From contig BGKB01000047.1 in assembly GCA_003116975.1 (NCBI GenBank), positions 124,001 to 188,000 on the forward strand: a stretch of DNA of 64,000 nt, read 5' to 3'. The stretch is from Aurantiochytrium sp. KH105 (lineage: Eukaryota; Sar; Bigyra; Thraustochytrida; Thraustochytriidae). Below, one piece after another: positions 46,651-57,096 of the stretch. The position numbers were made by a program, and so were the translations under genes. The notes below the pieces were generated by a model. That model had not been told where the DNA came from, did no database searches, and worked only from the letters and a program-made list of their open reading frames with translations. Position 1 is the first letter of the stretch. Every line of letters begins with the position of its first letter.

Positions 46651-48369
46651 ATGATGCTCGTTTCAAAGTGCACGGTCCCCGCCGGCGAGGCGGCCAAGAA
46701 CGCGCGCTTGGTCGAGGCGGCGGAGAACGACGCCGAGGAGGCCGACGCGGGCCGACTCGAGGAGGAGCTCGCGGCGGAGACCGACGTCGAGGAGGAGGAG
46801 GAGGACGACGAGGAGGAGGACGAGGAAGAGGAAGAGGTGCAAGACGGGCAGAAGCAGGAGGGCCAGGCCATGCTGCAGCAGGTCGCGGAAGAAGCCCTTG
46901 ACGAAGACTGCGAGACGGTCATCGAGGAGGACGTCGAGCCTCAGCAGTTTCAGCCCGAGCGGATGCGGCACCGCATGGAGCCAGCGCTTGATCTCAAACA
47001 ACAGACGCAGACGGCGGCAGGGACCGCGGCGCGACGAGAGCAGAGACTCTCTGCTACGGAGCACCAGTCTCGGTCTCGAGGGAATCTCGAAATGCAGCAG
47101 CAACAGTCACACCAAGAAAAACCCTCAAAGATGGTGACGCGCGCGTCGTCGTCCAAGAAACTATTGCGCGCCTCCTCGTCGAAGAGGCTCGAGCGTACCG
47201 CCGGTGCACAGGTGGTGCCAAGCCCAGACGCAAACCCCGGGTGGGAATCCCCCAAGTCATTATTGCCCCGCCCGCCGAGCATTGCGACACGCAGTGTCTC
47301 CTCGCCCACCGGTTCCTCGTTGCCAAGTGCAGAATTTCCGCGTACCCCATCATGGACCGCGGATACTGCACATGCTCTCGACTCGCTTTTGCAAGGCAAC
47401 GAAAATGACGATCCCATCGAAAGAAAGGCGTCGTCCCTCTTTTCGTCCCTCTTGCCGCGAGATCGCTCTTCGCGATCTGGAAAACTATCGCGAACTTCGA
47501 CGGGGGCAGCCCCAGACGCCTTGGTGCGTGGGTCGAGGGGGCGACCGACTGTCCATGAGTCGCTCATCTCGCGACGCAGTGGCCTCGTCCGGCGGACGAG
47601 GTCCTTTCGTAATACCGAGTCGCAAAAGCGATCTTATGGTGGCTTTTCCTGGGGCCTCCGTAACCGCATTCCCAGCTTTTCGCGCCGCGTGTCGCGAGGT
47701 AGTAGCGACGGGGATGACGATTCGCGCGACCCCCTTGGCAGCGAGGACGAGAGCGAGGATGATCTGCGTCGAGGCTCGTCGTACCTTGCCACAGAGGACA
47801 AGCAAAGATGCTGTAGGATTGACTTCGATCTGCTTTTAGAGCACGAGGATCTCTCCAAGGCCTTGCTGTCTTTTGTAACTGCGGAGTACGCGAGTGAGAA
47901 TGTGCTCTTTCTCATGGCGGCCCACCGATTTAGAAAAGGTTTCGCCGGATGGACGCTAGAGCAGCGTGAAGCGGAAGCCCGGAAAATCCATCACGAGTTT
48001 ATTCGATGCGACGCAGCGCAATGGATTTGCTCCTGCAAGACGTTTCAGACGGCATTGCTGGCAAGCTTGGACGAAGGCAAGGTGCCGGAGACTATTTTTA
48101 ATGAGGTGGAAACCTCAGCGCGTCGGGAGCTCCGCATGGATGTCTTTCCCCGTTTTATTGACGCCCTATACCCCTCGTGCGATTGGCAAAGGGCTCGACT
48201 CCTCACAATGCGAACGCAGTGCGTTTGGAATGTGGCCTCGGCTCGTGCTGCCATGAGTGACTTCCTTCAAGCGGATGGGGCGGCGGAAGAGTCGACCCTC
48301 GCAGACACGAATGAGCCTGCGCGGGACTGTGAGGAAACTCCAGTACCAGCGCCTCATTCGTCTGCGTAA
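46651..48369 (+). CDS. RGS-domain protein with disordered acidic/basic N-terminus
   Basis: A 572-residue protein beginning MMLVSKC. Residues 20-110 are strongly acidic (an EEEEEDDEEEDEEEEEV run), and 110-380 are Ser/Arg/Gln-rich and likely disordered, with several RSS and RRTRS phosphosite-like pieces. Residues 395-520 match an RGS domain: IDFDLLLEHEDLSKALLSFV then TAEYASENVLFLMAAHRFR, ARKIHHEFI, and RRELRMDVFPRFIDALYPS. RGS domains stabilise the transition state of GTP hydrolysis on G-alpha and so end receptor signalling. No DEP, PDZ or kinase part is seen. No earlier in-frame ATG exists; the second codon is also ATG. The GGCA repeat just upstream and the CACTTGCG elements lie in the putative promoter. 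RGS call is good; membrane or nuclear location is unclear. Confidence 0.8.
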   Translation: MMLVSKCTVPAGEAAKNARLVEAAENDAEEADAGRLEEELAAETDVEEEEEDDEEEDEEEEEVQDGQKQEGQAMLQQVAEEALDEDCETVIEEDVEPQQFQPERMRHRMEPALDLKQQTQTAAGTAARREQRLSATEHQSRSRGNLEMQQQQSHQEKPSKMVTRASSSKKLLRASSSKRLERTAGAQVVPSPDANPGWESPKSLLPRPPSIATRSVSSPTGSSLPSAEFPRTPSWTADTAHALDSLLQGNENDDPIERKASSLFSSLLPRDRSSRSGKLSRTSTGAAPDALVRGSRGRPTVHESLISRRSGLVRRTRSFRNTESQKRSYGGFSWGLRNRIPSFSRRVSRGSSDGDDDSRDPLGSEDESEDDLRRGSSYLATEDKQRCCRIDFDLLLEHEDLSKALLSFVTAEYASENVLFLMAAHRFRKGFAGWTLEQREAEARKIHHEFIRCDAAQWICSCKTFQTALLASLDEGKVPETIFNEVETSARRELRMDVFPRFIDALYPSCDWQRARLLTMRTQCVWNVASARAAMSDFLQADGAAEESTLADTNEPARDCEETPVPAPHSSA

Positions 48370-48722
48370 ATCGGGATCAACAAGAGGCCACTGCGTCTGT
48401 GGCGGCGCCTCGAATGAAGCATAACACATCTGTATGAGCTACTAGAAAGATAGAAAGCTAGTTAGCCAGCCCTCCAAAACAAAAACAAAGGTCTGAGAGC
48501 GGGACGGCGCTCGTCCCCTAAGGCCATCATGATACCATTCTAATGTCCATGTATTTTCCATCAGTCAGTGCAACCATGAGCATGCTATTTCAACATCTTT
48601 TCTTTTTTTTTCAAGTTTAGGCTATTCCAAGTCGTGCGTGGGGGTGCACTTTTACTGAAAAGGCATCATATAGTACTTTCGAGAGAGAGAGAGAGAGAGA
48701 GAGAGAGGTGTGTACACACGCA
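48370..48722. other. convergent intergenic region
   Basis: Contains a T-run near 48601-48612 and a perfect (GA)14 tract at 48681-48708 just before the stop of the PDI-like gene. No gene seen. Confidence 0.6.
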
Positions 48723-50042
48723 TTAGTTTGAAGAGCACGTCTGTGAAGGCTCGCTGTCGGTGTCGGCGGCACAACGATCTGGGCCAGAAGCTGCTTGGCT
48801 TGCCTGGGGTTGAAGTTTGGTCGGCTTCATCTTGCCTTCAAGCACATTTTGAACAAAAGCAACAATGTTGTCCTCCGAAATGGGCGGGGGCATGCGATAG
48901 TACGCGCCGCGCGCAAGTCTCATGACTACGCACATCTTCCCCTTGGTCGTTCGCTCAGACTTGAGACAGGCAAGCTCCGCACTGAAAAACCGCAGGGCTG
49001 TCGAATCGAGAGCACGGTTTGCAAGCGATAATTTCGTTTGGGCGCCTGCAGTCTCCTGAAGTCTCTGTGAGACGCGCCCAAGCATGTCGACGTACTCTTT
49101 GATGCGTGTTGGTTCGTGCTCGCGATCAAAGTCGCCATGTACAGTGAGAACCGGAACGCCGAGATTGTCAATGGCGTCCTCGTTCTCGTAGGTAATGAGC
49201 ATCACCGTGGGAAAGGCGTGCGAGCCGACAAAGGCGGCAATCTCGGTCCGAGAAGGTGGCTCTGGCCCATCGCTAACAGGGTGGCGGACCTGGAGCGGGT
49301 CGCCAAGCTCTGCGCGTGCAAGCATAGGGGGCTGGACAACGATGATTGCCCACTCGGCTACGTTGTAATGTTTTAACACTGAACGAGACCGCGAGTACGC
49401 GAAGCGATGACCATGCGACACAAGCATTTCCGAGGTTTCGATGAATTCGTTCCATGCGGACGCCAGGACGTTTGCTTCTTTGGGTGCTTGCGTTGGAAGC
49501 GTTACGTTGGGCGACTCCGAAAAGGCGAAAAGGCCCAGCACGCATCCGCCAAGGAGCTCGGGGTCGTCCTCGGAGACAATAAAGGAGAGCACATCTTCGA
49601 GGGACGCGAGGGGCTCTACTGCAGCCTCGTTGATACGCGCTGCATCAGGGATGGTTTCCCGGAGAGCGTTGGCCAACTCGGCCTCAAAGGTGCTTGACTC
49701 GAGCAAGCCACCGCTCTCCATCCCGTTTTCAAAGTCGTAGCCTGCGAGGTCCTCGGGATCGAGGGCCTGTTTGGCAAAGATCGAACCCAGCACTTCGTCT
49801 TCGCTGCCGCCCAGCAGGTCCTCGTCGTCCTCATCGTCTTCGTCGTACTCGTCCTCGTACGCTGCCTCGCTCTCCACGTTGGCGTCGTCGCCAGGGTCCC
49901 ATCCGGCTTCCCAGCCGTCGTGCGGATCAACTGCTGCCTCGACGCTGGCGGCGGCGCGCGCTAGCGCCAGTGCGAGCGTCAGCGGCAGCACGAGGCCCAC
50001 CAGGATGTGTGCTCGGACGTGAGCGCCACGTGCGCGGGCCAT
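48723..50042 (-). CDS. PDI-like ER protein without redox-active cysteines
   Basis: A 439-residue precursor. The ATG at 50042 gives MARARGAHVRAH followed by a hydrophobic ILVGLVLPLTLALALARAA signal peptide. Residues 40-80 are strongly acidic (DEDDEDDEDLLGG). From about 125 the pattern fits thioredoxin-fold b and b' domains of protein disulfide isomerases: LEDVLSFIVSEDDPELLGGC then VLGLF, WNEFIETSEML, WAIIVVQPPML, and a FPTVMLITYENEDAIDNLGV strand. No CxxC motif exists anywhere, so it cannot act as an oxidase or isomerase; a chaperone or Ca2+-buffering role, as in calsequestrin or ERp27, is a family-level guess. The C-terminus lacks a KDEL-type retention signal. The frame extends upstream to a TTG without another ATG. 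Assignment moderate. Confidence 0.6.
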   Translation of the reverse strand: MARARGAHVRAHILVGLVLPLTLALALARAAASVEAAVDPHDGWEAGWDPGDDANVESEAAYEDEYDEDDEDDEDLLGGSEDEVLGSIFAKQALDPEDLAGYDFENGMESGGLLESSTFEAELANALRETIPDAARINEAAVEPLASLEDVLSFIVSEDDPELLGGCVLGLFAFSESPNVTLPTQAPKEANVLASAWNEFIETSEMLVSHGHRFAYSRSRSVLKHYNVAEWAIIVVQPPMLARAELGDPLQVRHPVSDGPEPPSRTEIAAFVGSHAFPTVMLITYENEDAIDNLGVPVLTVHGDFDREHEPTRIKEYVDMLGRVSQRLQETAGAQTKLSLANRALDSTALRFFSAELACLKSERTTKGKMCVVMRLARGAYYRMPPPISEDNIVAFVQNVLEGKMKPTKLQPQASQAASGPDRCAADTDSEPSQTCSSN

Positions 50043-52132
50043 TGTCTTTGACTCCGCGTCAGGCTGGTTTGACTTTCGAAAAAGGGCTGGTAGGCGTAGT
50101 GTAACAAACACCAGCAATCACCATGGCCACTGGCGTCGAACCGTGCAGCAGCATCATTGACTTCTCACCAGGTTTTTAGCAAGCTGTTGCCGGTGCTGAT
50201 GCTGATGCGCGCTGCGCGCTGCGATCCATCGCCTAGATATTCACCAGCATGTCGTGGGATCTCCGCCAGCAGCAGATGCATGCTTTTATGAATGTACACA
50301 ACGATTGGTCTGAAGGTGCATTTCACGCGCCAATGCCAGCGGTGCGGCTGCGGCAGCGGCCACCCCATTGCCACGGGGGGGGGGCGACTCGTCCGTCCAC
50401 AATCGCAATCATTCGCCAATCGCAATCACTTGTCGTTCGTTCCTAAGCTCGCCGCGCGAGTTTCCATTTCGTCCATCAACAATCTCGCCCCAGCCTCTGG
50501 CAGCTGCCAGAGGCAGCTGGCCCCGGCGGCGGCTGCTGCTGCTGCTGCTGCTGCTGCATTCCTCCTCGACCTTGCATATCACTTTCAGCGTCTTCGCCGC
50601 CGCCGAAACGACGAATGGCGCCGACATTGGTCACCATCTTGATCTTTTGCAAGCGCGTGCAAATCGCCCTCCTGAATCAGAGCTGCAGCTGCAGCGCGCG
50701 TCTAATTCATGGCAGCACTGCGCACGCCATGGTCTAGACAGCACGCGTCAGCCATCGCTACAGAGATGGAAGGAGGTTTATGGGGTAGATAGGACAGCCG
50801 CAAGGGAAGAAAACGCAGGACAGGAGACAAGGACAGGCCGCTCCGTCTCTCCTCCCTCCCTCCCTCCCTCCCTCCGGTTTTTCTTCCTCTCCGCTGCGAT
50901 CTCCGCACCGTCCGGGCCAATGGTAAGATGCATCAAATCCATGCCGCCGCCAGGCCCATCCATTTTTCGCCTTTTGCAGCTGGCAGTGTGGCTGCTGGTG
51001 CTAGTCATGCTGCTGCTTGTGCTGCTCATGCTGCTGCTCAAGCTGCACATGCCCAAGATCGTCAGTCCTCCCCGGCCGGCGTCCTCCTCTTTTCACGGAG
51101 GTCGTTCGCTCGAGTATTATGATGTGTCCAAGAAAACTACATTCGCGGAGCCCGGCGTGGCAGGAAGGCAGAGGCTTGCGCTCGGCCGCCGGGCGAGTTC
51201 AAGCGCAAGCTGCAGCAGCAGCAGCTGCTGCTGCTGCTGCGATGCTTGTCGCTCTTGCCCTCGGACGCGTCCGTCCCTTTTTTCTAGCCCCCCGCGCGGT
51301 CTCTCATCCGCCGCTGCTCTGCTTGCTTCAGCTTGCGCAGCCGTCCAGGCACTCGCACAATCCGGCCTACCAAAACGCCTTTCATTCCATCTGTAGTAAC
51401 TAGGAGAAACATAACACTGTAAATAAAAATAAATACATAAACATCACAGGCAGCAAGAGCTACAGCTACTGCGGCTGTCGTCGGACATCGATCTTCCTCC
51501 GGCCGCGCCTTCCTCCGAGTCCACCTCGCTCTCCGCCGCGGCCGCGCCCTCGCCGAAGTCTCCGTGCTGTGCCCCGTGCTGCACGCATCAGCTGCAGCTG
51601 CACCCTCGCGCTAGCGCCAGCCACCTCTGCGGACGCGCGCCGGACCCGTCTCGCCTTCTCTGCCTTTTCTCTGCGCAGCCTGCCTGCTTGCTGCCTCGGC
51701 CACCCATTCTCTCTCCCCTCTTCCCGCGGCCCGCCCGGCGCTCCTTCCTCCCGCCCTCCCGCCCTCCCGCCCTCGCGCCCTCGCGCCCTCGCCGCCGCGC
51801 CGCGCCGCCGTCTGCGTCTCGCCGATCGACGCCGCGCGTGCCGCGCGTGCCGCGGCGTGCAGCGGCGGCCGGCCGGGCCCGCCTGGCTCGGCACGGCGGC
51901 GGCGGGGCCGGGAGCTGGGTGGGTGCCGCAGGGCGCCTCGCGCGTGCGTTGCAGAGAGGGCGAGCGCTGCTTTTCCGTGTTTATGCTACGCGGAGCGGGG
52001 CAGAGCAGGAGATGACAGCGAGGTTAGGATTCGTCAGATCAGGGCTGCTCCAAAACCCAAACTGCCGAGCAGAGGAGGAGAGCAGAGCAAGAGCAGAGCG
52101 GAGCAGAGCGGAACAGGACCGAGGCGGAGAAG
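50043..52132. other. 2.1 kb divergent intergenic region
   Basis: Holds a G run (50375-50386), CTG/CAG-rich pieces (50528-50556, 50683-50697, 51204-51242), CTCC repeats (50846-50874) and a CCCTCSCG array (51741-51793). A plus-strand ATG at 50920 opens a hydrophobic Leu/Val-rich then Ser/Cys-rich frame, but this tracks the triplet repeats and I do not call it. This is the longest gene-free stretch in the window. Confidence 0.55.
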
Positions 52133-53662
52133 ATGGGCCTGGGCCAGACGACGACGGGCGCCGGCAAGATGCCGCGGCACTCGTTCCCCGTGCACTTTGC
52201 GCGCTACGAGGTGCTCCGCGTGTACCTGATGATGATGGTGCTCGTGGTGCTGGGAGACATGGCCAACGCTCAGTACTACTCGACGTCCACGACGCGGGCG
52301 TGCGTGTGCGACTCTTACGACGAGAACGTCGACTACTTTCCCAACAAGGTGGAGCCCTCCTCTGACGAGGGATGGAGTGTGGAGTACTTTAACAGCTACA
52401 AGAAGGTGACGGACTCGACCGGAAACGTCACCTACTTGTACCTGTGCGGTACTCCAGAGCCGGACGTGGGATCGGATGAAGGCGCCGCCGTCATCTCCAT
52501 CCCCGTCCAGCGCGTTAGCACTTCCTCCACCACGAACTTTGCCTACTTTGAGCTCCTTAACCAGCGTGACAGCTTGGCCCTGTACGAGTACTCTTTCGGC
52601 TACGTGACGGGTGGCTGCATGATTCAAGCATACGAGGATGGTACTCTGCTTGACAGTTCCAACAGCGCGAACGCGGCGCCCGTTGACGTCCGCTTCCTCA
52701 GTGCCTACGATGCCTCCAGCGAAGTCCCTGTGATTGTCGCCCAGGCAACGTCCGCGTCGACCCCGCTTATCGGCGCCGAGTGGATCAAGTTCTTCTCTCT
52801 CTTTTTTAACCGTGAGGAAGCTGCCAACGACATCTACTCCCGTATCGACGCTCGCTACGAGTGCTCTGCTGCCGAGGCCGCCACCGCCCCGGAAATGCCT
52901 GTGCTCGCCGCCTTCCAGATCGACGCGACCGGCTCGTGGTCCACTGCTGTCGATGAGGACTGCACCGACCTTGATAGGTCCACAATCGTCTCGTCTTATG
53001 CGATTCGCGAAGAAGGCACGATCGATTATGAGCTCATGATCGACGCGGGGGCCACGATGGCCTTTACTCTTGATACCCTCACCGCAGCCAACGGCGGTAA
53101 CTCTTCCAACATTACGCTCGGCATGATCCTTGATGCCGCTGCCGACGCTGATGTCATTCTCTTCGAGTCCACTTTCTACAGCATGAAGAGTGATGGCTGC
53201 CGCGAAAAGGTCAAGCAGCTCTTTGGGCAGACCGACGCTGGTGCCGCCGGAAACGTCTACGATTACGGCAAGCTTATTTCCTCGGACGGCGGCACAAGCT
53301 GGTTCGAGGGCAAGTCTACCCAGCCGGATATTGCTCTCCGTGATCTGATTTCGATCCTCTACCCAGACCTCCTCACTGACTACGAGCGTGTTTACCTTCG
53401 CAAGGCGATGGGATCCGACGAGGAGGACGAGACCATTGCTTCCGCTAGCGACTGCGAGGACGTCAACGCTCCGCTCTACAGCGAGTGGCGTGAGTCGCCT
53501 TGCAATGATGACAGCGCCGAGGTTGATATCGTCGGTGTCGAATCTGTTAGCGCTGAGGACGTGTGCGAGGACGCCCCGAGCGCTGCGGTGCTCGGCGCCA
53601 CGCCCGCGGCTGTCCTCGCGACCGCGGTCCTTATCATTGGCAGTGCCGTCTTTGGTATCTAG
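52133..53662 (+). CDS. cell-surface protein with periplasmic-binding-protein-like fold
   Basis: A 509-residue precursor. A hydrophobic segment at about 29-44 (VYLMMMVLVVLGDMANA) is a signal peptide or anchor, best used from the second Met (residue 13); cleavage is likely before QYYSTS. The mature domain resembles type III periplasmic binding proteins for iron-siderophore, haem or cobalamin. Repeated blocks PVIVAQATSAS..LIGAEWIKFFSLFFN and ADVILFESTFYS with QPDIALRDLISILYPDLL near the end match the usual C-terminal order. The end is a Ser/Ala-rich stalk and a hydrophobic VLATAVLIIGSAVFGI tail without basic residues, typical of a GPI signal. Several N-glycosylation sequons are present. Stramenopile algae use similar proteins to capture metals at the surface. 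Fold call moderate; ligand unknown. Confidence 0.6.
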   Translation: MGLGQTTTGAGKMPRHSFPVHFARYEVLRVYLMMMVLVVLGDMANAQYYSTSTTRACVCDSYDENVDYFPNKVEPSSDEGWSVEYFNSYKKVTDSTGNVTYLYLCGTPEPDVGSDEGAAVISIPVQRVSTSSTTNFAYFELLNQRDSLALYEYSFGYVTGGCMIQAYEDGTLLDSSNSANAAPVDVRFLSAYDASSEVPVIVAQATSASTPLIGAEWIKFFSLFFNREEAANDIYSRIDARYECSAAEAATAPEMPVLAAFQIDATGSWSTAVDEDCTDLDRSTIVSSYAIREEGTIDYELMIDAGATMAFTLDTLTAANGGNSSNITLGMILDAAADADVILFESTFYSMKSDGCREKVKQLFGQTDAGAAGNVYDYGKLISSDGGTSWFEGKSTQPDIALRDLISILYPDLLTDYERVYLRKAMGSDEEDETIASASDCEDVNAPLYSEWRESPCNDDSAEVDIVGVESVSAEDVCEDAPSAAVLGATPAAVLATAVLIIGSAVFGI

Positions 53663-54035
53663 GCCTCGCTTCTCTCTCCTTTAATCGTGCGACTCCTTTT
53701 TTGGGATCTTTCTTTTTGAACAGTCGAAGTGACTGTAGTTTACCGTCCCTCGATGCCTCACGCAATGAGCCACTCTTCCAAAGCAAGGTCGATAACGTCG
53801 GTCGCGAGATTACTTACTAGGGCCTAAACGCGCCTCAAACAATCAAATGTCATTCTTCCTGTTTTACTCAGATGATTTTCATCCGTTCATCCCGAGCCTG
53901 TTCTCCCTCAAAGGCGGAACACAGGCGGGGTTTCATACATACTAATCGCTTTTCCGGTTCTTCAATTTTTGGATTTGCTTCATTAGATTTGCTTATGCGC
54001 TGCGTGGTTTTTTTTTTCGGGCCCTCCCTTCCACC
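53663..54035. other. convergent intergenic region
   Basis: AT-richer DNA between the binding-protein-like gene and the prominin gene. T run at 54008-54017. Nothing else seen. Confidence 0.6.
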
Positions 54036-56183
54036 TTACGCTTCGTCCGTCCAGACAGTCGAGTTCTTCTTCGGGCTGTAAAGGCGTGCGTGAATGTACA
54101 GACTTGTGATGATCATCGGGATACCGCAAAGAGCAATGAAGAGCAGAATAAGGGAAAGCACAATGATCGGTTGCAGCGTGCTTTCACAGAGCTCACTGTA
54201 AATACCGCTGTACACATCTCCAATGAAGCTGCAGTCTCCTGCCGTTTTCAGGACCTCGACCTCATCGATGAGTGGCTGCAAGGTTATTTTGATGCCCGCA
54301 TACGTGTCATTCATCGCCAAAACCTCGTTTTTAAAGGACTCGGTTGCATTATCCACCTCGATCATGGAGCTCTGCAGGTCGCTGATGATCCCATCGATGG
54401 TTCCGGCCGCATCGGCAAGGTCAAATACGCCATTTCGCGCGTCATTCAACGTTGATTGGTCCGCAGTAGTGTGATCTGCTGGCGGTGCGCACGTTGCGTC
54501 GCGAGTGCAATCACGGTCGCAAGTATCCGTCGGAGTACAGTCTGCGAACGTGTAGTTGACAAAGCTTCCGCTGCCAGTGTAAAATTGACGCGCGTAATCA
54601 TTGAGTGCAGCTAGCACGCTGGCAATATCTTCGTCCGTGAGACCCATGTCGGCACGCTCAAGGCCATGCACATCGTCGCTGAGCGTCTCAAGATCTCCAA
54701 ATTGCAGCGCGTCCGCATCGATGGTGTTGTCACCTTCGAGCGCGTCAAAGGCATCGCCAAAGTCGAACTGCTCGCTCATGCCCAAAACCGTGAGAATTCC
54801 GGGAGGGTCCTCCGAGAAACATTCAGTCAGGACCGCGCTCACGTCAAGTTCCAGGCCAGCGCTTCCGCTTCCGCTGCTGGTCGGAGCGTAAGCATCGTCT
54901 GAGCCCAGCACCGGCTCGAGATAAAAGGAAAAGTTACTAGGAATGACGTCCATGACGGCGCACGCGTCCGAAAAGACGATGGAGATGGGCAGAAAAATTC
55001 CACTCAAAAGAAACAACAGCATCATAAACAGATAGCTGAGGCAGAACGAGAGCGAAAGGCACCCGCGACCAACCTTGTCGTCAATCTTGCAAGGCGTTGC
55101 GTATGTCACCAGCACAAAAATGCCCGCCACCAGTGACAGAAACACAGTCGAGAAAAAGGCAAATGACGCGGTGGTTGTAGTGCTCAAGTACTGGTCCGCA
55201 TATGTCTTGGCATCCGTGACAAAGTCCGAAATGTCATCGCGGAATTCAAGAATCCCACTGATTGCCTCTTTGGCCGACGCTGCGGTATCGATGATGAGCT
55301 CCTGAGAGTTGGCAATGCTCTCGTTGACAGTTTTTCGTGTCTCATTGAGGGACTCCAAAATCGGATCAGCTTGGTCCGTCAATTCATCAAGGGCTTCGCT
55401 CACCTGCGCAGCGGCCCCGTCGAGGAAGCTGCTTGAAAAACCACTCGGAAGAGTGACGCCGCCAACCGTATCATTAAAGAGCCCGACCTTGGCAATCAGG
55501 TTTACAAGGGCTGCATCCATGCTCTCTGTACCCATTACCTGACTTGCCACGGCCGGAAGGATTGTCGCGCTCAGGTTCGTAATGGTGTCAACAGGGGTGA
55601 TAATATCGTCGAAAAAGAGTTCCATCTCCACCGTAAGTGTGTCGAACTCGCAAAGCGTTGCGGCCGACCCATCGACCATGGAACCGATGTTGGAGATGGC
55701 CACAAAGGCGAGACTGCAGGCCACTACGCAAAAGAAAAGGTAAAAGGCGATTGGCAAGATTTTCTGCACAAAGCTGTACTCGTCGGGGTTTTTGCGCTTC
55801 CTGCAGCAGCACTTGTTCGAGCAGAAAACGCAGCATGGGCAAGCCAGCAGACTCAACACAGCGAGAGCGATGCCAGGGCTTGCAAACGGAACCACAGACA
55901 TGGCATAATCTTGCGCGAAGGAACCTTCATCTTCCATGCCGCTCTCGATAAAATCAAGCAGCATATTATCGCCTCGGTAGCTTTGCAGCCTAGCAACAAG
56001 GGCATCGGCATTTTCATTGGCAACCTCGAGACCAGCACTAATGGTCTCTTGCTCAAGAGCCGCGTCGGCCAGCGAGCTCGAGTTAGCGTCCAGGTAGTCA
56101 TCGCAAAATGTTGCGGCGTCCGCGAGCGCAGACGCTGGCAGCACAGCTAGAATTGCCGCCGCGTAAATTGCGACGCAGCGCAT
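54036..56183 (-). CDS. prominin-family five-helix membrane glycoprotein
   Basis: A 715-residue protein. The ATG at 56183 starts MRCVAIYAAAILAVLPASAL, a signal peptide. Five transmembrane helices are visible near residues 95-115, 140-165, 340-365, 380-405 and 680-705. Directly after the first is a Cys-rich cytosolic run (CPCCVFCSNKCCCRKRK), typical of prominins. Two large extracellular loops are helical and carry N-glycosylation sequons (NLSAT, NETRK, NESIA and others). Late in loop two is a Cys-rich insert CTPTDTCDRDCTRDATC. Prominins sit in plasma-membrane protrusions and bind cholesterol. Length is shorter than the animal proteins (about 850). Tweety-type channels are the main alternative, but the Cys-rich run and loop sizes favour prominin. 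Confidence 0.75.
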   Translation of the reverse strand: MRCVAIYAAAILAVLPASALADAATFCDDYLDANSSSLADAALEQETISAGLEVANENADALVARLQSYRGDNMLLDFIESGMEDEGSFAQDYAMSVVPFASPGIALAVLSLLACPCCVFCSNKCCCRKRKNPDEYSFVQKILPIAFYLFFCVVACSLAFVAISNIGSMVDGSAATLCEFDTLTVEMELFFDDIITPVDTITNLSATILPAVASQVMGTESMDAALVNLIAKVGLFNDTVGGVTLPSGFSSSFLDGAAAQVSEALDELTDQADPILESLNETRKTVNESIANSQELIIDTAASAKEAISGILEFRDDISDFVTDAKTYADQYLSTTTTASFAFFSTVFLSLVAGIFVLVTYATPCKIDDKVGRGCLSLSFCLSYLFMMLLFLLSGIFLPISIVFSDACAVMDVIPSNFSFYLEPVLGSDDAYAPTSSGSGSAGLELDVSAVLTECFSEDPPGILTVLGMSEQFDFGDAFDALEGDNTIDADALQFGDLETLSDDVHGLERADMGLTDEDIASVLAALNDYARQFYTGSGSFVNYTFADCTPTDTCDRDCTRDATCAPPADHTTADQSTLNDARNGVFDLADAAGTIDGIISDLQSSMIEVDNATESFKNEVLAMNDTYAGIKITLQPLIDEVEVLKTAGDCSFIGDVYSGIYSELCESTLQPIIVLSLILLFIALCGIPMIITSLYIHARLYSPKKNSTVWTDEA

Positions 56184-57096
56184 TTTCAAGAGACAGCAGA
56201 TTCTTCTTTAAAGCTTGCGTAGACGAGCACACGGGCGTGCCGCTCAGCACGCGAAAACCTTGGCGCGATGCACGAGAAACGACAGCGCAGGGTTCCCAGC
56301 AACGTGCTCTGCAAGTGAATGGCAATGCAGGTTTAGAAAGACGGCATCTAGTCTTGGGAAAATGCGAAACAGCTATTGAGTAACGAGGGTGGTAGATGCC
56401 AAAAGAGCTTCCTCAAAAACATGCGTGGCCCCAGGTTCTTTCGTTCAAATGCAACGAATAGTCCTCACATCGCGGTAACGATCTCATCAGGGAGCCACAC
56501 CGCGATGAACAGCGTTGTTTGTTCTTACTGCTGTGACCAACCAGTACAAGTTGCCAAATCGCACTTGCATGCACGCACTGTCAATCTGTATAGTGCCATG
56601 TAAATGGAACTATTTGGCAACTTGAACTTCACTCGCACCACACTGGCAAAAAGAACTTCGGACCCGGACTCGGAATGTAACGTCGTCTCCAACGGATATA
56701 TTTTTGTCCGGTGGGCCCAAGAATAGAAATTCCTATAAAAGATAAGTACCATCGAATCTTAGATCGGCGGAATACCGCAGCGCTGCTGGGGAACCCATTC
56801 CCACCTCGCGTCGCGCATCTTAGATTGAAGTGTGATCGATTGTGAACAAGGAATCGAATGCATAAAATTACGTAAGACTGGAGACAAAGAAATCTCGTAG
56901 CACATCAAAAGTATCAAGTCCAGTCTATTGTACTTGCGAGCAGTAAGATCCAGACAACGTCGACGATTTTTCGTCGTCGTCGTCGTCTTCGTCTCTCTCT
57001 CTCTCTCTCTTCCTCCCCCTTTTCCCACGCCGCCCCCATTTCGCAAGGTAAGAAAGGAGGAAAATAAACCGTATGTCGACCATAGTATCACGTGCA
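56184..57096. other. intergenic region
   Basis: Separates two minus-strand genes (glycosyltransferase stop and prominin start). Contains a GTC then TC dinucleotide tract at 56966-57016. No gene supported. Confidence 0.55.

Noticed and set aside
50920-51396. Hydrophobic then Ser/Cys-rich frame starting MVRCIKSM
   Set aside because: Leu/Val and Ser/Cys runs come from CTG/CAG triplet repeats; no support beyond openness.
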